Shown here in pieces: positions 1 to 13,500 of a DNA stretch of 64,000 nucleotides. The notes beneath the pieces are model-generated. The model had not been told where the DNA came from and searched no databases. It worked only from the letters and a program-made list of their open reading frames with translations. Origin of the DNA: Prosapia bicincta (taxonomy: Eukaryota > Arthropoda > Insecta > Hemiptera > Cercopidae); assembly GCA_036971475.1 (NCBI GenBank), contig JBAIZL010000004.1:73295633-73359632 (forward strand), written 5' to 3'. The position numbers and the translations under genes were made by a program. Within the stretch, counting starts at the first letter, position 1, and each line of letters opens with the position of its first letter.

Positions 1-1
1 C

Positions 2-199
2 AACCCAATAGAACTAAACTCACTTGAAAAATACCACATTTATAAAAACATACACAACAATCTAATGAATCTACAAACAACATATACAAAAGACATACTA
101 TATAGAAATATCATACACACAGATCAAGAAAAAGTGCGCGTAACGTCAACAAACACCAACTTCACAGACCGAACATCTACAATAGAAAAACATCAGTGA
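2..199 (+). pseudogene. Penelope-like element ORF, C-terminal tail
   Basis: An open stretch of 65 codons plus stop reads NPIELNSLEKYHIYKNIHNN and onward in one frame. The same sequence, more decayed, follows the GIY-YIG domain of the PLE remnant at 28349-29281, so it is the C-terminal tail of that reverse transcriptase/endonuclease protein. The 5' part is outside the window. The stop codon overlaps the hammerhead-like motif at 195-238. Confidence 0.75.
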
Positions 200-238
200 T
201 TCGACAATGGTCAATTGACCGAAAGGTGCCTCATCACT
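195..238 (+). ncRNA. Hammerhead-like motif, family B (core TCGACAA)
   Basis: Helix I AGTGAT pairs with ATCACT (6 bp). Between them stand core TCGACAA plus T, hairpin II GGTC-AATT-GACC, GAAA, helix III AGG-TG-CCT and a single C at the cleavage site. The layout is that of a small hammerhead, but the CUGANGA core is changed at three positions, so cleavage is doubtful. It lies at the 3' end of a PLE coding tail. Confidence 0.5.
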
Positions 239-297
239 CAAGGTAAAATTATTGCACTTAATGGTGGACAAAATTACTTACATAGTAATATATTAAC

Positions 298-301
<4 letters not shown>

Positions 302-346
<45 letters not shown>
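302..346. repeat. (TA)n microsatellite at a PLE terminus
   Basis: About 22 AT units start exactly where the PLE terminal sequence ends (after TTAACTTCA). Confidence 0.95.
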
Positions 347-349
<3 letters not shown>

Positions 350-354
350 GGTTA

Positions 355-681
355 GTTTAGGAGACTGACATACTTATCTTGGTAAGAGTCCACTCTGTAG
401 TCTTGAAATAGAAACACATAAAAGCACTTAAACAATGATATATTTCAACCACACAGTGGTCTTTGTCAATCTAAGAGAAAACACAAAAAGAAATATGAGA
501 GAATGAAATAAAATAATGATTATTTTATTTCATTCTCTCATATTTCTTTTTGTGTTTTCTCTTCGATTGACAAAGACCACTGTGTGGTTGAAATATATCA
601 TTGTTTAAGTGCTTTTATGTGTTTCTATTTCGAGACTACAGAGTGGACTCTTACCAAGGTAAGTCTGTCAGTCTCCTAGTC
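355..681. repeat. Near-perfect 327-bp palindrome, probable PLE terminal repeats head to head
   Basis: Two arms of about 160 bp (355-511 and 522-681) are almost exact reverse complements around an AT-rich centre near 516. Each arm carries a hammerhead-like motif. (TA)n tracts border both sides (302-346 and 690-748). The arrangement resembles the inverted terminal repeats of PLEs elsewhere in the window, but no coding remnant lies between the arms. Confidence 0.85.
567..599 (+). ncRNA. Hammerhead-like motif, family H (degenerate)
   Basis: Core TTGACAA plus A is followed by hairpin II GACCAC-TGT-GTGGTT, GAAA, helix III ATATAT and a C. The helix I strands do not pair well. The opposite arm of the palindrome holds the mirror copy. 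Core positions 3 and 8 differ from CUGANGA. Confidence 0.35.
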
Positions 682-688
682 CAAAAAA

Positions 689-689
<1 letters not shown>

Positions 690-775
<86 letters not shown>

Positions 776-776
776 G
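690..776. repeat. (TA)n followed by (AAT)n microsatellite
   Basis: About 30 AT units run into about nine AAT units, next to the right arm of the palindrome. Confidence 0.95.
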
Positions 777-3700
777 TGAATAGGAGAATTGCACTCCATT
801 CTTATATACTCAATTACTAAAAAGTTCAGTACTTTTTATTAAATGTATTATATAACATAGAAATATAGATAACTAGGAATCTTAAATACTATTTATTGTA
901 GAACTTGGATAATTGGAAACTGAAGAGACTAATACAAAAAATCAAATTAACCAAAATTCGAATTATGATTGCTGGAAAATTCAATTTTAGTCAAAAGAAA
1001 ATCAATTTTTTTCTGTCTACGACGATCATGTCGGCTGTCACCTCGACCTTCTACAGGTGCTGTATCACTGGTCAATGATGTTTTAAAACATAGACCATAC
1101 ATGCATATTAAACACTTTAATTTAAATAAGCAATCAACTTCGCATAATGTACTTCCCATGTTATCCCGTATACTTTAGCAATGTCCTATTTTTTTTAACA
1201 CAGTTTTCCACCTCACAAGTGACCGCTATGTCTTGCACTAAGCATGTGCTCTATTTAAAGACATATTTAACACTCACACAAGCACTTCCAAACCATAAAC
1301 AAAAACACACTACTATAACAACTAACTGTTGACTGAGCAGAACATCGATCAATAACAAATTCTCCCTCCACTGCCTATGCGCAAAACTCCATTAAGCCGA
1401 TCTGAACACAGAGAATTTTTAAAATGCAGATATAAATAACTCCAAATTAAAAAGGTGAACTTATCTATAATCATTTTACATTGAGACATACAAAGCTCAG
1501 GACCGACCCAAAACTTTGATTATAGTGAACATGAAATTAAAATGGTTCGAATTATCCAAGTTGTACTGTATATGAAGGTTTATAAATACTTAAATATTTG
1601 GAGTCACTAAGTTGATCATAGAGGTACTAGGACAGAGAGAGATTGGAGTTAGTTCTAAGGCTCAAGGTCTAACATCACCTGCTGTGGTAGGAAAAAAGAA
1701 ATAAACATAATTTAAATAGACATTAAAAGTAAATTTTATACACTGAATATTATTATCTAAGTGTAATGTTAATACTTAGTGTAAAAAGTCTAAAAATTAA
1801 CTACTTACACGGCATAAAGAGGTTGAAATTTAAAAAAATAATAATAAACACATAAAACAATAAAGTGAAACCTCAATATTTCACCACTTAATAAATCATG
1901 TAATGTATGCGTCACTTCATTCTCAACCCATAATACTTTTGATAAGGCAATATATCTCCTATACCGTTTACCCTTTTCAATTCCTATACATGCACATTTT
2001 TCTTAAATTTATATATTTTAGAGCCTTAATGGCTGGAACTAATACTTTTATACTGGCTATGAAAGGAATACCAAATGATGAACCTTTCTTCCAAAAATAG
2101 TTAATCTAAACTTCACCACATGAACCTTTGTCAGTCAGGAACTCAAAAGCAGATTGTCAGTTTTTTGAGCATCAAAATAAACATCACAAGTTTAGACATT
2201 CTCTCACTGTTAATATATACTCCCTGATATAGATTAATTGAAGGAACTATCAAATGAAATCCAAAAGCATCAAGAGTCACCAAACCCTTAGCACATTACC
2301 AATTGCTTGCCAAGTAAAACGTAGCTAGCCCCGAAACCTATCCCATCACTGGCCCTCAGCAATACTAAACACACATCATGATTCATGCACTTGATCCCTG
2401 ATCAAGTTGTAATCAGACCCAGGCATAACAGAGACTAACATAAAAATTTTTCATACCTAATACACGTTTTTAAAATCTGGAAATACTGAAAAGAGTTGCG
2501 CCAAATTATCAGAAGAGAACTCTACCCGAGAAATTTATCTGGAAACTCTCTAATCTTCTTTGTAGGGCCACGTCTCAAGTCCTTGTAAATACTTAATTTT
2601 CTCCAGCTAAAAAAAGATGTACAAAAGCAAAAATAGCCTAAACGTGGAAAATGTACACCGAGATCATGTATGTCAATGTTTAATCTAAGAATTGTTCAAC
2701 ATGTACTAATGTTAACTGAGATAAATTGGTGGACATCAACTTCTTCCAGTGGCTACTCTGCAACCCTCTATGATAATTTAGCAAATATGAATTGTGGTTT
2801 AAATGTTTTATGTATGTTCAATTAGTAAAGCATATTGCCAAATTAGTACATTGTTCGACTATTTGAATCATACTATAACTATAAAGAGGACAACATTTTT
2901 TTACAATTTGTTCTTTCATGAAATTTAACTGCTTTTAGAAAACCTAATGTTCCCTGTATTATAGCAGCAAGCACAAACTTTTTTAAATTTATGTTAAATT
3001 TCAGGTAAGATTTACATAAGTATGTTGATTGAATTTCTTTACTCTTTTCTTTAACACTGTCACAATTATTTTATAAGTTGACAAATTTCGGAGTTCCTAC
3101 ATCTCTAAGAATTAACTTGTGATCCGTGTAAAATTAGTTTTGAAAGATGCAGCTATTCCGAAAATGCACTAACAACTTCAAAAGTTAATGTAACATTGAA
3201 AAAGAGAAAGTGTAAAGAAAATGTAACAAGTTCATATCTTTTTTCTTGATACTAATTTTCAATAAAACTGAATATATGAAAATAATTTTACCTCTTAGAC
3301 AAAAATATAATGTCGGAATTAGTACAAACAAATTACATAATTAAACTACTGAGGGTGTTTCAAACGCTTGGAGGAATGAATACTTAGGCGTTATAGAGTT
3401 GTACAAAACAGAAACATTTTAAATGACCAATCCAAAATAAATTTGATAATCTCAGCTAGTTTATATGCATAATCTCCAAACAACCCTAATTTTACAAGAA
3501 CAGTCATTTATTTGTAGTTCTTAATATTTGTCAAGTAGTGGTACTAGGGTTAGATAAATTATAAAAATTGTAATTTATTAAATTTTAGAAAAGATCTAAT
3601 TATCTTATAGCATATATTACTGAACATTAAAAACAATGTCATTTTATTGTCTAAAAATGGAAACAATTTGATTTATTTTAAGTAGCCAGAGCCAATTACA

Positions 3701-4441
3701 AACCTTATTTTCAACTATCAAAATTTATATTTGGAACAAGTTTCTGTATTATATTTATTGTAGATTAAAAAAAACTAATAAAATGTAATGATATATGCAG
3801 GGATATAGTTGAGCAATTATTATACCAGATTTTCTCAGTCTGATTTGAAACCGACAGTTACCTGACTTATGATATATCACTATTGCCTAACTATATGTCG
3901 CTACATCAGACAACTTTCAAGGTAGTTCAAGTTTTACTGCCCCACTATTACTGAAAGTGTAAAGTAGTTTTCCTTTCTAAAGATGAAACAAGAAGAAGAC
4001 CTTTAATTGAAAGATTCTAGGGATACTGTCATCAGATTTTAAAGAAATAGGTACTAAATTTGAATTCACATCTGAATACGTTAAATACTCTAAATAACGC
4101 CCATTCTCAATATTTTACCAAGATGTGACTTAAGATTACAGATAGGTGCATTGAGAATACCGTGATTTTCTAATGGTTACAGTATAGATGAAAATCTAAT
4201 CTTTACAAACTAATTGTCTGTCAAAATTTATTGAACAGATAACTAGTTATATGAGATAATCCATAGGAATGTCTGAAGAGATAAATAAAACAAATTACAA
4301 TGCCTAGGTAACTATAATGAATGAATATGTTTAGTCTTTAGGATAAATTTTTAAAAAATAATAGGTTTTTATAGGTTATTTGCATTTATATAATTGAAAT
4401 AAAATTTAATTATATAAATCTTTCTATTTATTTATGCTCAC
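777..4441. other. Intron 5 of tws, AT-rich, no recognisable element
   Basis: This stretch is unique-looking AT-rich intron. I see no exon, transposon end, tandem array or RNA gene in it. Short open frames on both strands match nothing I know and have no coding character. Confidence 0.6.
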
Positions 4442-4554
4442 CTTTAATGAAGTTATGTAAGACGGATCCTTCATCTGCCCACTATCATCTTTAGTATTGT
4501 AGCCTTCTACTCTCTTATCTCGTTCAGATACTTTCCATAACTTAATGGTTTTAT
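4442..4554 (-). CDS. tws: tws coding exon 5
   Basis: This 113-bp exon completes Asp and encodes [20 protein letters not shown], then [17 protein letters not shown], covering the second WD blade and the loop after it. The acceptor is TTATTTTCAG-like (ending CAG at 4557-4555) and the donor GTGAGC (4441-4436). It ends in phase 0, as expected before the VP(V/S) exon of the family, which is not in the window. Confidence 0.95.
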
Positions 4555-7500
4555 CTGAAAAAAACATAGTATGCTTCAATTTTTTAAAATGAACATCAAA
4601 TCTGTTCAAGTGAATTTTCCTTTCTAAAGGTTGTTGTATAAGAATGCCACATACTACTGGTTAGCTTACCAAGTCTAGGGGGATTGATAAATTCAATTAA
4701 ATAGCCATTTTTGAAAAGGCATTGGTTCCTCTGTTATTATTAGTAATAGGTAAGAAATGTTCAACTAGCAACATAAAATTAGTTACTACAGTCCACGAGG
4801 CATCCATCCAGGTGGACTTTAGAGACAAGAAGTAGACAGGAAAACAGGTGGATTTTCGAGAAAGACAGCTTTTCTACCAAAACGGTGCTCAGTTGTCTTA
4901 AAAGATGAGCACCTTCCAAATTTCATTAATAAAATTGGTTGTACTGGTCAAGTAGGGAAGACGGTGACTTTGGAAATGAAATTTTAATATAGATATTGGT
5001 TGAGGGAGGTGATAAGAGTTTTAAGGATGGCGTATTCTAGACTTACTTCTTTGTACAAGCGTCCAGCTTCCGGTGTAGCCGATAGCCTGATGGCCATGGT
5101 ATATGATAAATGTATTAGTCCAGTACTGTTTATTCTTCAGTATTTCCTGCCATGCAGAAAATTTGGGTTCGTAGAATATCCCTTGCAGGAATCGGGTAGT
5201 GACAATTAAATAATATATGTTCCAAGCTCTCCTCCTCCTTGTCGCTACAAAGCTGGCATTGAGGCGAATCCGAAAGGCCAAAGTGGAACAAATATTTTTA
5301 AGTCACAATATGACCTGTATGTGCTCTAACTGTGAAAGTAGCAATCGGACAAGGTATATTTTTGTATATATCACCCTTAGGTGGTTTTGGTTGTATTTGG
5401 TACAGGTTTCGGCCTGTGGTTCCCGACTTCCAAATATATGTCCAGTTGCATCTGAAATATCTTACTTCCAAGCTCTTGCATTGCAATAAGGAGAATCTGT
5501 TTTGATCAGCAGGAAACATTGAACAAGCTTCCCTATTTCATTACCAATCACATCACAGTGTGAAAGTAACCCACTGCAAAGTTATAATTTTACCTTCTGA
5601 GTGAAGATATAGAAACTGTTTCCTGATTTCATCAATTCTGAAGAATGCACTCGTCTTGGATCTGGATAAAGCTTCCAAGGCTGATTTAGAGTCACTGAAA
5701 ATGCAAATATAATTGTTCTTCAGTGAATAGCATCTTGCTAATGCTTTGTTGACTGCTAGCAGTTTAGCGTCCATACTGGATTGAGCATTTGCAGGTACGT
5801 AAAACCGATCACCATTTCTTTGGTTAAAATAGCCTGCACCTGACTTCTTGTTTTCCTTCTATAAAGACCCATCTGTAAAAATCTTTATATGAGTACAGCA
5901 CTCACAATTAATCATTTCTGCCGTGACTGCTCTCAAAAGATCGACATGATTGTATTTAGTCACTTTCCGAGGAAGTTCCATTACTACTTTGATGCCTGGC
6001 CAGACCATAGGTGATTCCTCGTACCACGGTGGTATTTGTTCTGGTTGTTTATGCGGAATCATTCTAGAGAGATTGTTCAATTGTTAGGTGAATAAAATTT
6101 TAATGTTACACCTAAAAGCACCAAAGTTGTACAATGGGTGTTTGATTGTCAGTTTTGATTTTTTGAAATATATTCCACATTTGCCTTCTAATGAAAATTT
6201 CAATTGGTTCCACTCCCAGTTCGCCTACCATTGCAGCTATTGAAGTTGAACTTGTGCAGCATAGGCAGAAGCGAATTGCCGCTGATTGAATAGCTTGAAT
6301 TTTATTTATGTGTGATTTTGCCGCAGAACCCCATACTTTGCAGCAGTACATAACCTTTGAGCTCGTAAACAAGCGATAGAAGAACTACAAAGTTGTTGTG
6401 TCCGAGCCATGGTCACAGCTACCCACCCCTTTCAAGGCATTTAATCTAGGTGTAAAACTTTGTACAACATAATCCACACAAGCTGGCCACTGTAATTTCG
6501 GATCTAACACAACCCCCAGCAGTTTTGGGGTATTCAAGACTAACAATGGAATAAAGAAGGATGGATCATAACGAAGTTAAATCAGAAGTTCTTAAACATA
6601 TTTTAATAAAACTTCCAATTATAAATGTTTCATTTCCACGAATTAGTTTTAAGATTAAATCAATCAATTTTCTTGATATACATTTCGAAAATCAAGTTGT
6701 CATCAACATAGAAAAATAAAGTAATTTATGAATAAAGATTTTTAAGGATATCTACAGTGAGTGGTTACTTTGGATCTTTTCAATGTTATAGTTTCAAATC
6801 CTATATATTTAAGAATTTTTACCTTTTGAAGTAATATTTCTGAGTTGTACTTTACCTTTTAGAATATTTTAAAGTACAATTGTGTTTGGATTATTGTTAT
6901 TAACAAGTTCCAACATTATCTACTTTCAAAGTTAGGTATAATATTCCCATTTTTTCAACTAACCACATTATCTAATGATTAAATTAGGTTTATTAACTTT
7001 TTTTGTGGTGGTACTTGATTATATTGCTGGTAAAACTTCTAGTAATGTTAATTGCTTTGAATAAGTTGGATGATAGCAAAACTGGTAATTATTTGTTTAA
7101 ATCATGTTTAGGTTTACTGTTTGTTTAAAAGTATAACTATGTTGCCATCTCACTGTCTTAGGTATCTTGTACTGGTTTTGAAAAATTAGGGTATCAGTTA
7201 TTTTTATACTGTCAAATTATTTTAAAATTTTATAGTGTCAGTATTTTTTCCAATTGGTTTTCAGATGCTGAGGAATAACCTAATAAAAGCTATCAAAGGT
7301 GAAAATCAAACCATTTTTATTATTCCTTTCCTGTAAGAAGCCCTCACTATGCATATTTGGAAAAAAACAGCAAGTGACTATAATGAGACGTTTTATCATT
7401 AGGTTTTTATTTTCTGAGCCAGTTACACTTTTGGCTTAGGAATGAGACTCAAAAACACTTTACTTTTCAGAAAGTACTATGTTTACACTGCTAATGTAGG

Positions 7501-10500
7501 CCATGTATGTATAATTGTAAGAAATCCAAATAACAGACTGTAAAAATGTGGAGCTAGGCAATGAGAAATTTTGTTCTCCTAGTCTTTTTAACCAGACAAA
7601 GGAAAAACTTGAGCCTTCAAGAGTCACTTTCTATGACTTTCCTTAAACTGGTAGATGCTCAAAGTGTCCGATCAAGTTCTTGCTGTTTATAATAGCTACC
7701 CAGGTTCAATAGATTTCTTAAAGGCAGATTTATATTCCTAATAAGCGTTATCACTAACTTTAAAATAAAATTACAAATATAATGTATGACATTTGAACAC
7801 AAAACTTCAATGTGCTGAATATGTCAATTCAATTAATTTTCTTTTAAAATTTTCTATCAAGTTTAATAAAAAATTTAGTTTATACTATAACTTATTCAAA
7901 TTACAAGAAAATTCCTGATATCATTTATAACTTATAAACCACATTTTATATTATATTATAAATAATTCTTATAGAATGAATAACGTGTAGAGTCTAAGAA
8001 AAATCACAAATTTTGTAGTTAATGAAATTTTGATTTTGAAAAAAAAAATTAATGGAATAAACTTTTAAAATGTTACATTTTAATGTTTAATTTGTGTGTA
8101 ATCTTTCCATTATTATAGATTATGTGTTCTACATTGTAGTTATAGTGTTTTAAAATTAAAATTACTTATTGTAGTTCTAAGCCTACACATCGTTCAGTAA
8201 ACACTTGTGACTATAATACAGTGAGTTCAATGTGGCACTTCTGTACATTGTGAATACGTGATCAGTTATTGTTATCAAATATAATTCTGACGAATACAGG
8301 GTGCGGTAGAAAAGTAATGAGACTGACCGCCGCGCTGCGCCCCAGTCGCTCGCAGTGCGGTCTCCACTGGCAGACATGATGGTGGGGGATCTGAGCTAAC
8401 AATAGAACCGGTTCGCAGTCGTAGCTCTGGTGCAGTGAAGGTCGACCTTCGCGTATACGTTGTTTGCGTGCCCGTGACACTTGTGAAAACGCTGAAGATG
8501 GATCGCTCGATAGAACAGCGGTGTGCAATCAAATTTTGCTTTCGCTTCGGCAAAACTGCTTCTGAAACTTTTGCTATGATTACGGAGGCCTACAAAGAGG
8601 ATGCCCTATCAAGAGGTTCCGGTTGTTTAATGAGTTTTAAAACGGGAGGGAATCCATTGAAGACCTGGAACAATCTGGACGCCCTTCAACGAGTCGCGTG
8701 GATGAAACGGTGGCCAAAGTCAAAGAAGTCCTGGACTCCGACCGCCGTTTAAGTCTCAAAATGATCGCCGATGAGGTCCCTGTGAATAAATTTACGGTCC
8801 ACCAAATTGTTACACAAGATTTGATGATGAGGAAAGTTTGCGCAAAATTGGTTTCCCGAGTGCTCACCGCCGAACAGAAACAACGACGAGTGAACGTTTG
8901 CCGTGAGATGTTGAATGAATTGGAAAATAATCCAGACTTTTTAGACAACGTTGTAGCAGGCGACAAATCGTGGACATTCCAGTACGACCCAGAGACGAAA
9001 GCCCAGAGCTCGGAGTGGCACACATCGGCATCCCCGTGGCCGAAGAAATTAAGAATATCAAAGTCTGGCGTCAAGACAATGCTCATTGTGTTTTTCGACA
9101 AGCGGGGGTTAATTCACAAAGAGTTTCTCCCTCAGGGAAAAACTGTTAATGCCAAATTGTACAAAGAAGTCCTTCAGCGATTGCACAAAGCCATCAAACG
9201 GAAGCGACAGGACATTACTCAACGCTGGCGTCTCCACCACGACAACGCTCCGGCGCACACAGCATTCCTCGTGATTTCTTCCTATTCCCGAAGGTAAAAA
9301 GATGCCTGAAGGGTCATCGTTTTGACGATATTATGGACATCCAACATACTGTCACGAAGGCACTAACAGGGATAACTCCAGCGGACTACAGTGGGGCCTA
9401 TGAAGCTTGGAAAACGCGCTGGCAACGATGTGTCGACGCTCAAGGCGACTACTTCGAAGAATATTAACGTTTTGTACAAATCGGATCAATAAATTTGTTT
9501 TTCTAGATTGAGTCTCATTACTTATCTACCGCAAACTGTATGATTACAATAAGAGGTAGCTACTGTATAACTAATACTGATGAGATCTCTGTATTAAACT
9601 GCAATTCAAGGATCAGTAAGATAGCTGAGACTAAGTCATGTAACTACTATGTTCTCTTTATGATTCTCTCAAATATAACTTTAAACAATAACCATAAATA
9701 ATATTATGGTAGGAATTAAACGAAACCTAAACGGATGCCTGCAATCCCGGATAACTGACGTAGATATTCTCTCTCAGGAGTGGACTACTCATACACCCTT
9801 ACTTCTTTAAATAGGAGGGATAGTAAAGAAATTTAATAATGATACTAATGAGACAAGGATTTCAAGATGTTCTTGGTGCTGTGAAAAGGAAAACACTGTG
9901 TATTTTGTTGGCAGGATTCTTACCTGAAGTTGGGTCAAATAAGCCTGCCAGGGTGAAATTGAGATGTTTACTTCTATTCAGCCTTACACTATAAAGTTAG
10001 ATATTGTAACGTATCAAGTGAAAATTTACAATGTTATCTGCTTTTGTTTTTCCAAATATTCAGCAGGCATCCAGTAAAATATTGCAATGACACGTGACTG
10101 TAGTAATTCACAAAATCCAAATATAGGATGCACAAGTTAAATATGTAAGGAATTTGCATTATAATTTTGCTATGTAATACAGAACATATTGTGCAAATTT
10201 TAAAATGTTTAACAGATTAAAAGTTAAAATACTATAAACTTATCTTAAATTCATAATTATAACTAATTTCTAAAACATATATTACACATTATTAAAACAC
10301 TATTTTTAAATAAATAAAGCCTCTAAACCACAAATAACTTCTATTTAAACCTTATGTACATTTAAATTGCACAGCAGTCGTCTTCAGAGATATTTAAAAA
10401 ATACAACGGGATCAGTTGTATTTTTAAATACCTCTGAAGATGATTGCTGTGCAATTGAAATGTACATAAGGTTTAAATAAAAGTTATTTGTGGTTTAGAG

Positions 10501-13500
10501 GCTTTATTTATTTAAAAAATAAACATTACGCCACAGTTGCTACATACAGTTATTAAAACACTATATTAGTAAAAATGGAGTTAATAAAATGCAATGTAAT
10601 TTCAAAGCAAAATGCATAGGACAAACAGGACAAAAATTTGAAAACAGATATAAAGAGCATATAAGGTTGTTTAAGAATGAGAAAAATTATTTGAATTATG
10701 CTACACATTTGTTTGAAGATGACCATACACTGCAAGAAATGACAAATACAATGAAAATTTTACATTATGTTAATAAAGGAAGATATTTAAATATTATAGA
10801 AAATTTAGACATTTATAAAGCAAAGTTAAAAAAGGGAAATGTAATAAACGAGCAAACAAATTCATTGTCAAATGTTATATTTTAAAGTTTAAAATTATTA
10901 AGTATTTGGACGCAAGAAGTAAGAGTAGGTCTGCACCAATAGGAAATGAGGTCTGGAAGTGGTGGGGGCGTGGCTAACAACAATATATAAAGACCAACTC
11001 AAAGTCTGAAGACTGAAGTTTTGAAAATGGAGTTACTCCGAAACGCATCAACAGAGGAGAATATTGAAACGTTAAGAATGGCAGAAAACTGTACTCAAAT
11101 ATATAGAAATACAGTAGAACCCCAGAAATCCGATCCCCCACAAAATCTGAACATGATTTGATGAAAACCAAGTTTTAAAAAAGTATCTAAAATTTAATGA
11201 AGTATGTACTGAAAGTTTGCTACTTATGTAAAACAGGACTGAGATGTGTAATTATTAGAATTGATACTGTAAAAACATGATATAATACAAAGGCATATAC
11301 TATACTACTGTATCTCTTCCGTAGCATAGAATTTATTGAAAGTAAAATAAAAATAAAAAAGACAAACACTAAATTATATGTTTCACTTTAAAAGAAAAAT
11401 CACAAACACTTTACTATATTTTTCACTTAAAATCATTAATATTCATCTGGCGAAGAGACGTAAACCTTCCTGCGGATGCGATGTTGCACCACCGTCACAT
11501 TAGCATAACATCATTGGGTGTTATGTCGAGAGCGGAGGCACCAGTAACAGCATTCGTAGAGGCATCATTTTGCTATCTGCTATTGCTATCTGCAACACTG
11601 TCATCGTATTGATCCTGGACCACAGACACCATGTCATGCTTGGTATATTCTTTATTGTTATCTACCGTTGTCCTCTCTTCCAAGCAACTTTCATCAGCAT
11701 TTTCACATCCTGGTACTCTTTGAATGAGCTGAAGGAGCTCAGTTTCATCATCCCATATTATAAGTGTTGTTCCCACATATTCGAGGCTAGGCCAAAGCTT
11801 CTTCCAACATTTCTGCAGTAAAGTGTTACTGATATTATTCCAGGATTCAGCTACCCAGTAAATTACATCCTTCATTGTAATCGTCTTAAGTTTTTCTGGA
11901 ATAGAAAGAGAACAGTCTTCTTCAATTAATGTTTGCAGAAGCTTTTTTCTGTCGTTCAGTTTTATGTTCTGCAGCACACCTTGATCCATAGGCTGAAGCA
12001 ACGATGTCACGTTAGGTGGGAGAATAATTGCTTTTATGTCTTTACATACCAACTGCATGTCTGAAAGATGTGAAAGAGTATTGTCTATCAAAAGTAGAAC
12101 TTTTGGTGGCAGTCCATTTTTTTCATTAAATTTTGTTACTGAAAGAACAAATTCATTTTTGAACCACTCCTTGGAAATATTACCCATCATCCACGCCTTA
12201 TACTGATTTCTGTAATGAACAGGGAGAGCATTCAAGTTCATATTTTTATGGTCCCATGGCTTGGCGGATTTTCCAATCACCAATAATGGTAGCTTATTTG
12301 TTCCCGCGGCGTTACTGCAGGCTAAAATTATAAGACGCTGTTTGCTCGTTTTAAAGCCTGGCACAGAAGATTCCTCTTTAAAAGCAAGATTTTTAGTGGG
12401 AAGGGCTTTCAAATTCAATCCAGTCTCGTCTGCATTATACACTTGCTGGGGTGAATAATTTTCAAAAGAAATCAAATCTGTGAATTCGTCTAAATATTCT
12501 TTTGCACCAAGATTATCAGCTGATAACTTCTCCCGCTTACCGTTAGTTGTCTAAATCCGTGCCTTCTCTTCTATCTATTCAACCATCCATTGCTATAGCA
12601 ATAAATTTCAAATCGCTATTCAATAATTTGTTTAACTGTAATGCCTTTTCTTTGTATTAATGGGCCACTTTAGGAATTTCTTTCTGCCTCTCTCGTGTAT
12701 ACCATAAAACAGTTTCGCCAATTTTTTCATTCACAGAAATGTTTGTGTGATGGCGTTATTCCAAAGACCTTTCACTGTAGCACTGCAAAACTGTTCAATT
12801 TTTGCACGATTCTTTTTCCAGTCGCTTATTGTACCTTACCAACACTACATTCAACAGCCAACTTTGTCAAACTTTCCTCTTTGTCTAGTCGCATCAACAC
12901 TTCAAATTTAAAATAAAGATCTACAGTACAGTATTGATACAGAAATATCTAATGAATGCTCTAATATTGTTTGTTAAATAAAAAAAACACACTTCTGTCA
13001 AATGCAAAATACATAGCAAATCCGAATTTCGAACTTTTTTGGAAAATCCGAACAGGCTATAGCCCCAATCAGTTCGGATTTGAGGGGTCCCACTGTAATC
13101 CTAACAGAAATGAAGATGAGTATATTAATAATTTAATCAACATTAGTTTATAAATTTTCAAGTTTCAGATAATTCAACAGAAATTAATTTGGAAGAAAAA
13201 TGAAATTTTTAAATGAATGAAAAATTTTCTTTGATTATTACAAAAGTAAGAAATATGCGATCGTCCCTAAAAATGTGTTGAAAGTTAACATACTTACCAT
13301 TAGTAGACAGTAAAAAGAGAGATTGATTTTTCCGTTTTAACCATCTGATCTTGTTAATCTTTTCTTCTATTTCAAGACTTTTCAGATAATCAAACTCGGG
13401 TTCATGACTTTGGAAAGTAGAATACACATTGTACTCCCCACGTCGTGGAATGCTATTCTTACTCTGAAACAAATATATGTAAAACTAACATTTCTTATGT

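Noticed and set aside
1..4441. Remaining tws exons
   Set aside because: I scanned the minus strand for the next family blocks (for example the ANAHTYHINSIS and DDLRINLWHLE regions) and saw none, so they must lie outside the window.
8183..8553. Minus-strand frames at the left end of the mariner element
   Set aside because: They are shadows antisense to the mariner 5' UTR and transposase start.
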